A stretch of 64,000 bases of DNA from Rothia nasimurium (GTDB lineage Bacteria; Actinomycetota; Actinomycetes; Actinomycetales; Micrococcaceae). Both the position numbers and the translations under genes were made by a program. Location of the stretch: the NCBI RefSeq assembly GCF_004569295.1, contig NZ_SPQC01000005.1, positions 24,925 to 88,924 on the forward strand. The letters are read 5' to 3'. The stretch's first letter is position 1, and each line of letters begins with the position of its first letter. The notes under the pieces are model-generated. The model was given only the letters and a program-made list of their open reading frames with translations, searched no databases and was not told where the DNA came from. This document shows, one piece after another, positions 27,797-37,290 of this stretch.

Positions 27797-28914
27797 TAGA
27801 AGACACCTCCATTGCTCAGCAGCCAGTCACCGTAGAAGATGCCCAGGGCCACTGCCACGAACAGGTCAGCCAGAATCCAGAAGCGGATGACAACGTTGAC
27901 TTCGGTCCAGCCCTTGAGCTCAAAGTGGTGCTGCAGGGGTGCCATACGGAAGATGCGCTTACCGCCACTCATCTTGAAGTAGCCCACCTGCAGGATGACG
28001 GAGATGGCAATTATGACGAAGAGGCCAGCGATGATGGGGAGCAACATCTGGGTGCGGGTGATGATAGCGAAAGCAGCTAGCGCACCGCCCAGGCCCAGGG
28101 AGCCGGTATCGCCCATGAAGATGGTGGCCGGTGAGGTGTTCCACCAGAGGAAGCCGGTCAGGGCACCAATCAGGGAGGCAGCCAGCATAGCCATTTGCCC
28201 TGAATCAGGTACCTCGTAGCAGACGTTATCGAGGGAGACGGGGGCGCATAGGTGCTGCTGCTGCCACATAGAAATTAGCAGGTAGCCGCTGAAGACCATG
28301 ATGGCGGCACCGGTTGCCAGGCCGTCCAGGCCATCGGTGAGGTTCACAGCGTTTGTCGTAGCGGTAGCAATCAGGTTGGCCCAGATGATGAAGAGGATGA
28401 TACCCACCACGGGCCCGGCAAAGGCCAGGTCGAGCCAGGAGATATCGCGGGTGAAAGAGAGATTGAAGGAGGCAGGTGACCAGCCGCGTTCGTCCTTAAT
28501 CAGCAGGGCGCCCACGGCAAAGAGGGTACCAATCAGCCCCTGGAGCATAATCTTGCCCTTGGGGGTCAGGCCCTCACTCTGCTTCTTCCAAATCTTCTGG
28601 AAGTCATCGATGAAGCCAACGCCCGCCATGCCCAGCATAAGGAACATTGCCAGCAGCACCGAGGCCGACGGGGCCAGGGTGGTGCCGGTGAGCAGGGCTG
28701 AGAGACCCAGTGCCAGGAAGAAGCCGAGGACGGTTGCTGCCATCATCATGACGCCGCCCATGGTGGGGGTGCCCCGCTTGGTCTGGTGTGAGGTGGGGCC
28801 GTCTTCGCGGATGAACTGGCCGAACTGCTGCTTCACCAACCATTTGGTGTAGAGCGGGGTTCCGGCAATCGAGATGATCAGGCCGAAAGCGGCAGCCAAC
28901 AGGATGGAAATCAT
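27796..28914 (-). CDS. mraY: Phospho-N-acetylmuramoyl-pentapeptide transferase
   Basis: Transfers phospho-MurNAc-pentapeptide to undecaprenyl phosphate, forming lipid I. The 372-residue protein has about ten transmembrane segments. Family motifs: HQTKRGTPTMGGVMM near residue 45, FIDDFQKIWKKQSEGLTPKGK (catalytic DD), NAVNLTDGLDGLATG, FMGDTGSLGLGGALA, and the C-terminal APLQHHFELKGWTE histidine cluster. It is translationally coupled to murD. Confidence 0.96.
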   Translation of the reverse strand: MISILLAAAFGLIISIAGTPLYTKWLVKQQFGQFIREDGPTSHQTKRGTPTMGGVMMMAATVLGFFLALGLSALLTGTTLAPSASVLLAMFLMLGMAGVGFIDDFQKIWKKQSEGLTPKGKIMLQGLIGTLFAVGALLIKDERGWSPASFNLSFTRDISWLDLAFAGPVVGIILFIIWANLIATATTNAVNLTDGLDGLATGAAIMVFSGYLLISMWQQQHLCAPVSLDNVCYEVPDSGQMAMLAASLIGALTGFLWWNTSPATIFMGDTGSLGLGGALAAFAIITRTQMLLPIIAGLFVIIAISVILQVGYFKMSGGKRIFRMAPLQHHFELKGWTEVNVVIRFWILADLFVAVALGIFYGDWLLSNGGVF

Positions 28915-28935
28915 GTGGTGTCTGTGCCTTCCCGG

Positions 28936-30531
28936 TTATGAGTTATCTGTGGTCTTGGCGGCAGCATCGGGCTGGGCGCCACTGTCTGAGTTTAGTGCCT
29001 GAACAAAGTCACCGGCGCTTAACCAGGGCTGTGATTGCCCACTATCACCTTCATTGTGAGTGAGGTTGCCCTCATAGTCAGCAACTTTTTGGCCGAGAAG
29101 GCCCAGGCCAGCCCCGTTTGAGGACTTGAAGAGGACGATATCGCCCGGTTCTAGGGCGCCGCGCAGGAGTTCGAAGGCTTCCTCGGTGCTGGCAACCCAG
29201 GTTGCCTCACTGCCCCAGGAGCCTTCCAGGTGGGCGGTGTTGTAGATGGGCTTGGCGATGTCGCCTACGGCAATGAGCTTAGAAATGTTGAGGCGTACTG
29301 CCAGCTGGCCTATGCGGTCGTGTTCGGTCAGGGTCTGGTCGCCCAGTTCTAGCATGGCACCGAGCACGGCCCAGGTGCGGTTGGTGGAGGGTTGACGGCC
29401 CAGCTGGGCCAGGGTCTGCAGGGCAGCGGTCATGGACTCGGGGTTGGCGTTGTAGGCATCGTTAATGACGGTCACGCCGTCGGCCCGGTCGGTACGCTGC
29501 ATACGCCACTTGGAGGCTGCCCCAGCGGTGTTGAGCTGCTGGGCAATGCGGTCGGGGGCGATTCCTACCTGGTAGGCAACGGTGGCTGCCGCCAGAAGGT
29601 TGTAGACGTGGTGTTCACCGATGAGCTGGGAGCTAATTTCGTAGGCCTGCCCGTCGGGGAAGGTCAGGGTGAAAACGGGTTTGCCTTCATCGGTGGTGGT
29701 GAGCTTGGACGCGGTGATGCGGTTTTCTGCCACGCCGGGGTTAGCGGTGTGGGTTAGTTCCGCTTCGCGTCCTTCAACGCCGAAGTAGGTGACGGGGGTG
29801 GACGCCCGGTTCAGCATGCGCCTCACCCGGTAGTCATCGATGTTCAGGCCCAGGCCCAGGCGGACGCCCTCGGCCATCTCGCCCTTGGTCGCTTCGATAT
29901 TATCGACGCCACCAAACTCACCGGCGTGGGCGGTGCCCACTTTGAGCACAACCCCGTAGTCCGGGGAAATCATGTCTGTCAGGTACTTGATGTTACCTAC
30001 TCGGTCAGCGCCCATCTCAATGACCAGATACTTGGTGTCTTCTTCGGCCCGGAAAACGGTCAGCGGTACGCCGACTTCACCGTTGAAGGAGCCGATGGGA
30101 GCTACGGTCTTGCCCTCTGCACCGAAGATGGCGGCCAGCAGATCCTTGGTGGTGGTCTTACCCGCAGAACCGGTAATGCCCACGACCATCACGTCGCCGC
30201 GCTCACGCAGACGGGCCACGATGTAGGCGGCCAGACGGCCCATAGCCAGCACAACGTCGTCTACCAGAATTGAGGGGTAGAGCTTACCGGCGGCGTCCTG
30301 AACCTCACGTTCAACAAGAGATAGAGAGGCCCCCTGCTCGAAGGCGGCGGGTAGGAAGTTATGGCCGTCCGTTACCTCACCGGGCTTAGCGATAAAGAGG
30401 CAGCCGGGGCCGACCTCACGGGAGTCAGCGGTAGCAGAAGTGCAGGTCAGGGCAGAAGCACCGGTGGAGTCTAGGCCCAGCAGGGTACCCGCTACAGCTT
30501 CTTCAATCTCAAGCGCTGAAAGTTCAATCAT
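28936..30531 (-). CDS. murF: UDP-MurNAc-tripeptide--D-alanyl-D-alanine ligase
   Basis: Adds D-Ala-D-Ala to complete the pentapeptide precursor. The 531-residue Mur ligase has an N-terminal MurE/MurF-type domain (TSATADSREVGPGCLFIAKPGE), the P-loop GITGSAGKTTTKDLL near residue 120, EMGADRVGNIKYLT, and VINDAYNANPESMTAALQTL in the C-terminal half. The last ~40 residues are a low-complexity tail. AAAGG lies 7 bases before ATG. It is 15 bases downstream of murE. Confidence 0.96.
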   Translation of the reverse strand: MIELSALEIEEAVAGTLLGLDSTGASALTCTSATADSREVGPGCLFIAKPGEVTDGHNFLPAAFEQGASLSLVEREVQDAAGKLYPSILVDDVVLAMGRLAAYIVARLRERGDVMVVGITGSAGKTTTKDLLAAIFGAEGKTVAPIGSFNGEVGVPLTVFRAEEDTKYLVIEMGADRVGNIKYLTDMISPDYGVVLKVGTAHAGEFGGVDNIEATKGEMAEGVRLGLGLNIDDYRVRRMLNRASTPVTYFGVEGREAELTHTANPGVAENRITASKLTTTDEGKPVFTLTFPDGQAYEISSQLIGEHHVYNLLAAATVAYQVGIAPDRIAQQLNTAGAASKWRMQRTDRADGVTVINDAYNANPESMTAALQTLAQLGRQPSTNRTWAVLGAMLELGDQTLTEHDRIGQLAVRLNISKLIAVGDIAKPIYNTAHLEGSWGSEATWVASTEEAFELLRGALEPGDIVLFKSSNGAGLGLLGQKVADYEGNLTHNEGDSGQSQPWLSAGDFVQALNSDSGAQPDAAAKTTDNS

Positions 30532-30546
30532 AGGTTTACCTTTAGG

Positions 30547-32244
30547 TTACTTCTGGTGGTTCTGGTAGGCCGGGAGCACACTAAAACCGGCAGCCTGAAG
30601 GGCGCGGGCGGTCTCTACCCGGTCGTCAAGGTCAATATCGGTACCGGCAACGTCCTGGGCTACCTCGTGGCCGCGGCCAGCGACCAGAATCGAGTCCTTG
30701 GGGCCGGCCAGGGCGATAGCTTCATCAATGGCAGCGGCACGGGGCACAATGTTAAGCACCCGGTGGACGCGGGCACCGGCTTCAAGAGCCGCGAGAGCAC
30801 CGGCCTCAACAGCCTCGCGGATGGGGGCAGGGTCTTCGCCGTGGGGATCATCGTCGGTGACCACCACGATATCGGCGTAGGTAGCCGCGATTTCGCCCAT
30901 AAGAGGGCGCTTGGTCTGGTCGCGTTCACCGGTTGCACCAAAAACGATAATGACCTTGCCGTCCGCATCAGCAGGCTCAATTGCCTCAAGGGCACGTTTG
31001 AGGGCATCGGGATTGTGGGCGAAGTCCACCAGGGCAGTGGGTTCGGTGGAAATCAGCTGCATGCGGCCGGGGACAACGGGGGTCAGGGTCTCGGTGCGGG
31101 CTAGCACTTCAGTGATGCGGTCGCGCTCTAGCCCGTCGCGGGCGCTCTCAAAGACCATTACGGCAGCTAAGGCAGCGTTCGAGACGTTGAAATCTGCCGG
31201 GAGTAAGGTGGCGCTGGGCAGTTCAAAACCGTCGCCACGGCGCAGGGTAAAGGAGTGGCCGATACCGGAGGAGCGCTCTACCTGCACCAGAGCCCAGTCC
31301 TGGGCAGCAAGGGAGGTGAGAGCGTCCGCCCCCGGCTCGTAGCCGGCACCGAAGTTGGTATAGAGGCGCACCACGGCGCGGGCTCCCAGGGCCTGAACCG
31401 CGCGCTCTGCCATGGCAAGGCCCCAGCGGTCGTCGGCGGTAATGACGGCGCGGCGGGTACGGGCCGGGGTGAAGAGCTCGGCCTTGGAGTCAAAATAGCT
31501 CTCCATGGTGCCGTGCAGGTCTAGGTGGTCCTGGGTGAGGTTGGTAAAGCCCGCAATGTCGTAGCGGATGCCATCGACGCGGCGGTAGTCCAGGGCGTGG
31601 GATGACACCTCCATCGCTGCACTGGTAATACCCTGCTCACGCATCAGGGCAATGAGGGAGTGCACATGGGGGGACTCGGGAGTGGTGAGCTTAGAGGGAA
31701 TAGCCTGGCCACCGGCAAGAATCTCGATGGTACCAATCAGGCCGGTAGTGTGGCCCAGGGCCTGCATGATCGAGTTGGTCATGTAGGTAGTGGTGGTCTT
31801 GCCGTTGGTGCCGGTCACCGCAAAGAGACGGGGCGCTCCCCCACTACTGGGCTGGGAGGCATAGATACGGGCAGAGAGCGGGCCAACAGCAGCTCGCACC
31901 TGGTCGGTAGTAACCATGCCCAGGCCCTCGGGAAGGCCCAGCTCGCGCACAATCTCAAGGCCCGCTTCGTCGGTCAGCAGGGCGGATGCCCCCAGCTCGA
32001 TTGCTGCAGGAAGGAAGGAGGCACCGTGGGCCTTTGCTCCGCCCAGGGCAACATAGAGGTCACCGGGCTGCACTTCGCGGGAGTCCATGGTAATACCGGT
32101 GATAGGGCGGGCGGACGCCTGCACCAGCTGGGCCGCTAACCCAACCTCGGCCAGCCAGTCGGCAACCTCAGCGCAGGTGCGCTCGGTAACCTGACGGGGG
32201 CGCAAGGTCTGGGCGCTGCCATCAAGTGCTCGGTTTTCTGTCAC
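30547..32244 (-). CDS. murE: UDP-MurNAc-dipeptide--diamino acid ligase, probably L-lysine-adding
   Basis: Adds the third-position diamino acid to UDP-MurNAc-L-Ala-D-Glu. About 565 residues from GTG at 32244, which has GGAGGG 6 bases upstream (the frame itself opens at a TTG at 32259). Motifs are ITMDSREVQPGDLYVALGG, the P-loop GTNGKTTTTYM near residue 143, TTPESPHVHSL, AAMEVSSHALDYRRV and GATGERDQTKRPLMG. At about residues 461-470 the specificity loop reads TDDDPHGEDP. Diaminopimelate-adding enzymes have DNPR there, and the arginine contacts the extra carboxylate. Its replacement by histidine argues for lysine, as expected in Micrococcaceae (inference). Confidence 0.95.
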   Translation of the reverse strand: MTENRALDGSAQTLRPRQVTERTCAEVADWLAEVGLAAQLVQASARPITGITMDSREVQPGDLYVALGGAKAHGASFLPAAIELGASALLTDEAGLEIVRELGLPEGLGMVTTDQVRAAVGPLSARIYASQPSSGGAPRLFAVTGTNGKTTTTYMTNSIMQALGHTTGLIGTIEILAGGQAIPSKLTTPESPHVHSLIALMREQGITSAAMEVSSHALDYRRVDGIRYDIAGFTNLTQDHLDLHGTMESYFDSKAELFTPARTRRAVITADDRWGLAMAERAVQALGARAVVRLYTNFGAGYEPGADALTSLAAQDWALVQVERSSGIGHSFTLRRGDGFELPSATLLPADFNVSNAALAAVMVFESARDGLERDRITEVLARTETLTPVVPGRMQLISTEPTALVDFAHNPDALKRALEAIEPADADGKVIIVFGATGERDQTKRPLMGEIAATYADIVVVTDDDPHGEDPAPIREAVEAGALAALEAGARVHRVLNIVPRAAAIDEAIALAGPKDSILVAGRGHEVAQDVAGTDIDLDDRVETARALQAAGFSVLPAYQNHQK

Positions 32245-32313
32245 GGGCTTTCCCTCCAATGGGCGGTCTATGTCAAGGTGCGCTGTGCGGCGCGAGTGCT
32301 AATAGGGTCTACT

Positions 32314-34164
32314 TTAGCCGTTTTCGTCGTGGCCCTCAGCGAACTTAGGGGTCTCTTGCGGCTCGGTAGTGGAGCGCGGCACATTGTAGATGTGCAGGGT
32401 TTTCTCCATAATCTCCGCGAACTGGGCCGTAGTGTTGGCCAGGCCAACAGCCGATGCCGTGGTCTGCGGACGGTGCATGGTTACCGAGACCAGGAAGCGA
32501 GGGTTCTCGGTAGGAGCAACCCCCACAAAAGAGGTAGTCCAGCCGTCATAGGTGCTAGAACCTTCACCCACGTTTTCTGCGGTACCGGTCTTACCAGCAA
32601 CCCGGTAACCGTTAATCTGGGCCCCCTTAGCGCCACCCTGGTAGACCACAGCTTCCATCACCTGCAAAGTCTTACGAGCTGTTTCCTCACTCACCATGCG
32701 GGTACCTTCATCGCCCTCGCGGACTTCCTCGGTGCCGTCCGCATCAATCACAGCATCAACGATTCGGGGCTTGAGCATAACCCCCTTATTCGCCACAGCC
32801 TGGAAAATCATTGAGGTCTGCAAGGCCGACTGGGCAACGCCCTGGCCAAAGAGAACCGTATACTGCTGGCGGATATCCCAGTCCCGCCAGTCACTGACCA
32901 AGCCCTGGGACTCACCGGTCAGCTCAATACCGGTGAACTCCCCCATGCCAAACTTCTTAAGCCAGTTGTAGCGCTGCTCCTTGGTGAGCTTGCTGCCCAT
33001 CATGACGGTACCGGTGTTCATCGAGTCAGCAATAATACCGGCAACAGTGCGCTTCTGGGCGGGGTGCACGAAAGCATCGGTGATGGTCTGCTGGTCAATT
33101 TCGAGCTCAGCAGGCACATCGTAAACGGTCTCAGGTTCAGCAATACCCTCTTCAAAGACGGCCGCGGTGGTCAAAATCTTCTCGGTAGAGCCAGGCTCAA
33201 AGACCTGGGTAATAGCGCGGGGGTTCATATCGGCCAGCTCAAAACGCTCAGCACCGGGGTCCATCGTCGAAGAATCTGCCAGGGCCAGAATTGAGCCGTC
33301 ACGCACGTCCATCACAATGGCCGTACCCCACTCAGCCTTCAACTCCTCAGCACGGGCCTTGACCACCTGCTGGGCAAAGTACTGCACGTCCTGGTTAATG
33401 GTCAGACGCACGCTCTTACCGTCCTGGGCAGGGATATTCTGCTCGTCCCCAATAGGGATGCGGACGCCATCGGCTGAAATTTCGTAGATACGTTCACCGT
33501 CAATACCGGCTAGGTGCTCCCCCATGGTACGTTCGATACCCACCGAGTTGTTCACCTGGCGGGTCTCGCCGCTGGTACCGTCCACGGCTTCTTCAATAAC
33601 GCTAAAGCGGCCCACCACCGAGCCACCCACCTGGCCGTTGGGGTACTTACGGTCAGACAGAATCTCCCCGTAGATATAGGGAGCGCCCAGGGCATCTACC
33701 TTGTTATAGATCGCAGGAGTGACGTTCTCCTTCACGATCTTGTATTTGAGGTCGCCATCGAGCGCCGCCTTCACATCGGCGTCGCTCATTTCAAGAATGT
33801 CGGCCAGCTCATACACCAGCTCGGTGGGGGTCACCTCAACCGGGTCACGGCTTTCCTCGGTGTAGCGTTTAAAATTCGCCACGGCAGACTGATCAACGGT
33901 GATGTTGTACCGCTGCACACTGCGCGCCAGCACGTTGCCGTTGATATCGAGAATCTCCCCGCGCAGGGCCGGGATGGTCTGCTTACGGGTACGCTGGGCC
34001 TTAGCAGCGTCGGCTAGACCGTTCGGGTCAAGACCCTGCACCCAGGCAAGACGCAGGCCCACGACGCCCAGACCACCGATACCCAGGGTACCCGCGATAA
34101 AGCCTCGCCGCCCAACGGTGCGTTTGATGCCCTGTACGGGTTCGTTCTGCTCAGTGCCGCTCAT
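32314..34164 (-). CDS. ftsI: Septal penicillin-binding protein FtsI (PBP2b/PBP3 class B transpeptidase)
   Basis: Division-specific D,D-transpeptidase that cross-links septal peptidoglycan. 616 residues: a short cytoplasmic N-terminus, a membrane helix around residues 18-38 (GFIAGTLGIGGLGVVGLRLAW), a PBP dimerisation domain (ALRGEILDINGNVLARSV onward) and the transpeptidase domain. The active-site triad is complete: FEPGSTEKILTTA (SxxK near 325), DSMNTG (SxN near 378) and VAGKTGTAENVG (KTG near 525). It lies between ftsL and murE and acts with FtsW. Confidence 0.96.
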   Translation of the reverse strand: MSGTEQNEPVQGIKRTVGRRGFIAGTLGIGGLGVVGLRLAWVQGLDPNGLADAAKAQRTRKQTIPALRGEILDINGNVLARSVQRYNITVDQSAVANFKRYTEESRDPVEVTPTELVYELADILEMSDADVKAALDGDLKYKIVKENVTPAIYNKVDALGAPYIYGEILSDRKYPNGQVGGSVVGRFSVIEEAVDGTSGETRQVNNSVGIERTMGEHLAGIDGERIYEISADGVRIPIGDEQNIPAQDGKSVRLTINQDVQYFAQQVVKARAEELKAEWGTAIVMDVRDGSILALADSSTMDPGAERFELADMNPRAITQVFEPGSTEKILTTAAVFEEGIAEPETVYDVPAELEIDQQTITDAFVHPAQKRTVAGIIADSMNTGTVMMGSKLTKEQRYNWLKKFGMGEFTGIELTGESQGLVSDWRDWDIRQQYTVLFGQGVAQSALQTSMIFQAVANKGVMLKPRIVDAVIDADGTEEVREGDEGTRMVSEETARKTLQVMEAVVYQGGAKGAQINGYRVAGKTGTAENVGEGSSTYDGWTTSFVGVAPTENPRFLVSVTMHRPQTTASAVGLANTTAQFAEIMEKTLHIYNVPRSTTEPQETPKFAEGHDENG

Positions 34165-34289
34165 CGTCCCCTATTTCTCTTCCGCTGTGGTTCACTCTTT
34201 ACTGTGGCCCGCGCGCCGCGCGGTAGGCCCGCTAGCCCATAAGGCGAACAGGTGCCCGCCACCAGGGCAGGCACCGTATCACGCGCTTG

Positions 34290-34973
34290 CTATTGACCGC
34301 CTGTGCTCGCCGCAGCGGACGGCTGGGCTGAGGTCTGGGCCGCGGTTGAGGCGCTGGCAGGAGCTGAGGCCTGGGCGCTCGCTGAAGCGGCAGCGCTGGC
34401 TGATGCTTCTGCTGAGGCCTTGGCTTCGGATTCTTCCTTCTTGCGCTGTTCCTCGGCCCGGGCGCTGGCCTCTTCGTAGGCCTGGGTATCGGCCAGGGCA
34501 GGGGGTGCAATCAGGTTCTTTGTTGCTGCTTCGCCTTCAACAGCGGCCAGGGGGGTGCCGGTGATTTCACCGGTTTGCAGGTCAAGGGTGGCCTGGCTAG
34601 AGGCAGCTACCAGCCCTAGCTGGCTTGCGCGGATAGCCAGATCCTGGGGGGCCTGGTGGAATTCGATTTCCTGGGCCAGGGCCTCATTCTGCTGGATTAG
34701 GGCCTGCTCTTGAGCACGTAGCTCAACCAGGTCGTACTGGCGGGAGGCCATGACGATGCTCAGCACCAGCACGGTGAGCAGGGCGACGAGCATGGCGCCC
34801 AGGGCCACGAAGACGCGCCAGCGGTTGGAGGTAGCGCGCAGGGCCCGGGAGCGTGAGAGTGGACGGCGGGCGGGGGCTGCTTCTTGGGGTTCATCGCGCA
34901 CCACAGACAGGCGGGGCTTGTTCAGCTGCCCGCCCTCGTCGGTTGAGGTAGGGAAACGGGGTTCCGCGCTCAT
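34290..34973 (-). CDS. ftsL: FtsL-like septum formation initiator with Ala/Ser-rich tail
   Basis: 227-residue bitopic protein in the ftsL position of the dcw cluster, with its start overlapping the rsmH stop (ATGA). It has a basic cytoplasmic N-terminus and a transmembrane helix near residues 52-74 ([22 protein letters not shown]). A short extracytoplasmic coiled coil follows ([28 protein letters not shown]), then the FtsL-type IRASQLGLV segment. From about residue 160 to the end it is an unusual low-complexity region of A, S, E, K and Q, absent from typical FtsL (about 120 residues). FtsL would form the FtsQLB complex that activates FtsWI. The assignment rests mainly on topology and position. 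Confidence 0.85.
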   Translation of the reverse strand: MSAEPRFPTSTDEGGQLNKPRLSVVRDEPQEAAPARRPLSRSRALRATSNRWRVFVALGAMLVALLTVLVLSIVMASRQYDLVELRAQEQALIQQNEALAQEIEFHQAPQDLAIRASQLGLVAASSQATLDLQTGEITGTPLAAVEGEAATKNLIAPPALADTQAYEEASARAEEQRKKEESEAKASAEASASAAASASAQASAPASASTAAQTSAQPSAAASTGGQ

Positions 34974-35965
34974 CGTGTTGCCTTTGGTGTCTTGATTTTT
35001 TCTGCTGCCCTCAGTTTTGCGGACGCCGCCCGCGAATTCTCTTCAATCTCCTGCTCGGTGGGGGGTTCAGCACCGCGGGTGATGATTTTGAGTTCGGGTT
35101 TGTGTTCTTCGAGCTCAACGGGAAAACCCTTGGGGGCGCTGGAGGTGGCCCGGGCGGTGAAGGCTCGTTTGACGATTTTGTCTTCGAGGCTGTGGTAGCT
35201 CATGGCCACGCAGCGTCCGCCCAGGTTGAGGGCGTCGATTGCTGCCGGTATGGCACGCTCTAGGGCATCGAGTTCGTGGTTGACCTCGATGCGCAGGGCC
35301 TGGAAGGTGCGCTTGGCGGGGTGCCCGCCCTTGCGCTGGGCGGCTACGGGTACGGCCTGCTGAATTACTTTGACCAGCTGGCCGGTCGTTTCAAAAGGAC
35401 GCTCGGTGCGGGCCGCTACGATACGGGAGGCAATGCGGGCTGCGAATTTTTCTTCACCCCACTGGCGGATGATGCGGCGCAGCTCTGCTTCTTCGTAGGT
35501 GTTGACCACGATAGCGGCGGTGAGTTCCTCGGTGTTGTCCATGCGCATATCGAGCGGGGCGTCGTAGGAGTAGGCGAAGCCGCGTTCGCGTTCATCGAGC
35601 TGCATGGAGGACACGCCCAGGTCAAAGAGCACGCCGTCGACCTGGGTGACGCCGGCTTCTGCCATAGCGCGGGGGATCTCGTCGTACACGGCATGTACGG
35701 GGATGAAGCGGTCCCCGAAGCGGGCCAGGCGCTCACCGGCGAGTTTGTGGGCTATGAGGTCCCGGTCGATACCGATGAGGGTGAGGTCTTCGAAGCGCTC
35801 AAGCATGGCTTCAGAATGGCCGCCCATGCCCAGGGTTCCGTCGATGACGACGGCGCCGGGGCGGGAAATTGCGGACGCGAGGAGGTCGAGGCAGCGGTCA
35901 AGCATGACCGGCACGTGCCTGTCTTTGGCATCCTTGCCGGGTGAGAGGTTCTCTACCTGAGTCAA
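34970..35965 (-). CDS. rsmH: 16S rRNA (cytosine(1402)-N4)-methyltransferase
   Basis: SAM-dependent methylation of C1402 in the ribosomal P site. 331 residues. Motifs: [31 protein letters not shown] (SAM-binding), [49 protein letters not shown] and [18 protein letters not shown]. It starts with TTG at 35963-35965, supported by GAGGAG 6 bases upstream and by the lack of another suitable codon. It is 47 bases downstream of mraZ in the same operon. Confidence 0.95.
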   Translation of the reverse strand: MTQVENLSPGKDAKDRHVPVMLDRCLDLLASAISRPGAVVIDGTLGMGGHSEAMLERFEDLTLIGIDRDLIAHKLAGERLARFGDRFIPVHAVYDEIPRAMAEAGVTQVDGVLFDLGVSSMQLDERERGFAYSYDAPLDMRMDNTEELTAAIVVNTYEEAELRRIIRQWGEEKFAARIASRIVAARTERPFETTGQLVKVIQQAVPVAAQRKGGHPAKRTFQALRIEVNHELDALERAIPAAIDALNLGGRCVAMSYHSLEDKIVKRAFTARATSSAPKGFPVELEEHKPELKIITRGAEPPTEQEIEENSRAASAKLRAAEKIKTPKATR

Positions 35966-36012
35966 GGGGTGCTCCTCGCGTTGGTGGTTTTGTGGTCCGC
36001 TGTCTTTTGGGG

Positions 36013-36447
36013 TTAGAGCATGAGCCCTGGCAGGATCTCATCGTCGGTGCCGGAGAAGGCTTCTTCCTGTTCCTTCAGGTAGGCCTCCCAGGCTTCGGTG
36101 CTCCATATTTCTGCTCGTGAGCCTGCGCCGATGACCGTGAGGTCTTTTTCTAGCCCAGCGTAGTCTCTGAGGTTTTGAGGTATGGTGATTCGCCCCTGCT
36201 TATCGGGTACCTCGTCGGAGGCGCCCGATAGAAAAACTCGGATGTAGTCTCGCGCCTGCTTTGACGACAGCGGAGCTGTGCGCAACTGTTCGTGGATGCG
36301 CTCAAACTCGGTCATGGTAAAGACGTAGAGGCAGCGCTCCTGCCCGCGGGTAAGCACTAGACCTGCTTCTAGTTGCTCGCGAAATTTCGCGGGAAGAATC
36401 AGGCGCCCCTTGGCGTCCAGACGCGGGGTGTGGGTTCCAAGGAACAT
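36013..36447 (-). CDS. mraZ: Transcriptional regulator MraZ
   Basis: Nucleoid-associated, AbrB-fold regulator of the dcw operon. About 144 residues from the ATG at 36447; the reading frame extends 14 codons further but [24 protein letters not shown] is the family N-terminus. Two SpoVT/AbrB half-domains are visible, the first with DAKGRLILP and the second with [28 protein letters not shown]. It is the first gene of the dcw cluster. Three evenly spaced TGG(G/A)G repeats 70-100 bases upstream form its expected autoregulatory operator. Confidence 0.95.
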   Translation of the reverse strand: MFLGTHTPRLDAKGRLILPAKFREQLEAGLVLTRGQERCLYVFTMTEFERIHEQLRTAPLSSKQARDYIRVFLSGASDEVPDKQGRITIPQNLRDYAGLEKDLTVIGAGSRAEIWSTEAWEAYLKEQEEAFSGTDDEILPGLML

Positions 36448-36520
36448 GGCACCACCGCCTCTACCTGTCGTCTGTGCTTCCCCCAGCAAGAGGGAAACTA
36501 CACCAGTGTTGTTCTATCTC

Positions 36521-36545
36521 CTCCACTTTACTCCACTATGCCCCA
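36521..36545 (-). promoter_or_regulatory. MraZ operator: three direct repeats with 10-bp period
   Basis: On the minus strand TGGGG (36545-36541), TGGAG (36535-36531) and TGGAG (36525-36521) are separated by exactly 5 bases each, so all three lie on one face of the helix. MraZ is known to bind such TGGG(A/G)-N5 repeats upstream of mraZ. The site lies 74-98 bases before the chosen mraZ start. Confidence 0.75.
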
Positions 36546-36693
36546 CCGAATGTACCAAATACGGAATTTTTACCGGGTTTTTGAGTGTTTTCACACGGAA
36601 TGTGACGGTTGCAACCGATTCTGCCACAGAGGACTCAGCTCGAACCCTTTCACCGAGGCCAGCCCGCCGCTCCGTATATAACTTTGGAGGCAT

Positions 36694-36727
36694 ACAAAAA
36701 AACCGCCCGGCACAAACCGGGCGGTTA
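36694..36727 (-). terminator. Terminator of the DUF3040 gene
   Basis: AACCGCCCGG and CCGGGCGGTT form a 10-bp stem. On the minus strand it is followed by a run of seven T, the classical intrinsic terminator form, 23 bases after the DUF3040 stop codon. It insulates mraZ from upstream transcription. Confidence 0.9.
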
Positions 36728-36749
36728 ATTTATAGGGGTGGGAAGGGGG

Positions 36750-37148
36750 CTAGAAACGGGAGCCACCTTGGCGTTCGTCCCACTTATTTTCGAGGTTCTG
36801 CATGAAGCGGGAATTGCCCTTAGCTTTTGAGGGGGCTGGGCGGGCGGACGCTCCACCACCGGTAGCTTTCGCGCCCTTGGGGGCGGTGGTGGCAAAGTAG
36901 ACTCCGGCAGCTGCTAGCACGAAGCCAAGAACGCCCAGAAGAATAATCTTGGTGGATACCCCGGCAATAATAACGCCCAGGCCAACAACGGCAGCAAGGG
37001 CACCAATGACCAGGTTACGGGGAGATAAGGTAACAGCGGGAGCCACCAGGGGCTGAGGGCCGGTCATGGTTGACGCGAAGGCGGGGTCTTCGTTGAGCTG
37101 CTTTTCGAGCTGGGCAAGAAGTTCCTGTTCCCGTTCTGAAAGCGCCAT
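36750..37148 (-). CDS. DUF3040 membrane protein
   Basis: 132-residue protein typical of the region upstream of mraZ in actinobacteria. It begins MALSEREQELLAQLEKQLNEDPAFA, the DUF3040 signature. Two adjacent hydrophobic segments follow (about residues 45-64 and 68-88) and then a basic, glycine/serine-rich tail ending in NKWDERQGGSRF. The function is unknown; its constant place beside mraZ suggests a link with envelope growth (inference). AAGGAG lies 5 bases before ATG. It is monocistronic with a strong terminator. Confidence 0.9.
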   Translation of the reverse strand: MALSEREQELLAQLEKQLNEDPAFASTMTGPQPLVAPAVTLSPRNLVIGALAAVVGLGVIIAGVSTKIILLGVLGFVLAAAGVYFATTAPKGAKATGGGASARPAPSKAKGNSRFMQNLENKWDERQGGSRF

Positions 37149-37290
37149 GGTGTCTCCTTAGCTTGTGCGGTGAGCCTGAACGCGCAGGTGGGGCGAGCAG
37201 CCCGTACGCGAGCGCGCGTTAGGTTGTCTACTCATCTTACCGGTAGCTCTTGGGTGCAGCCTAGACGCTCCCTGAAAATGACCTCTCATT

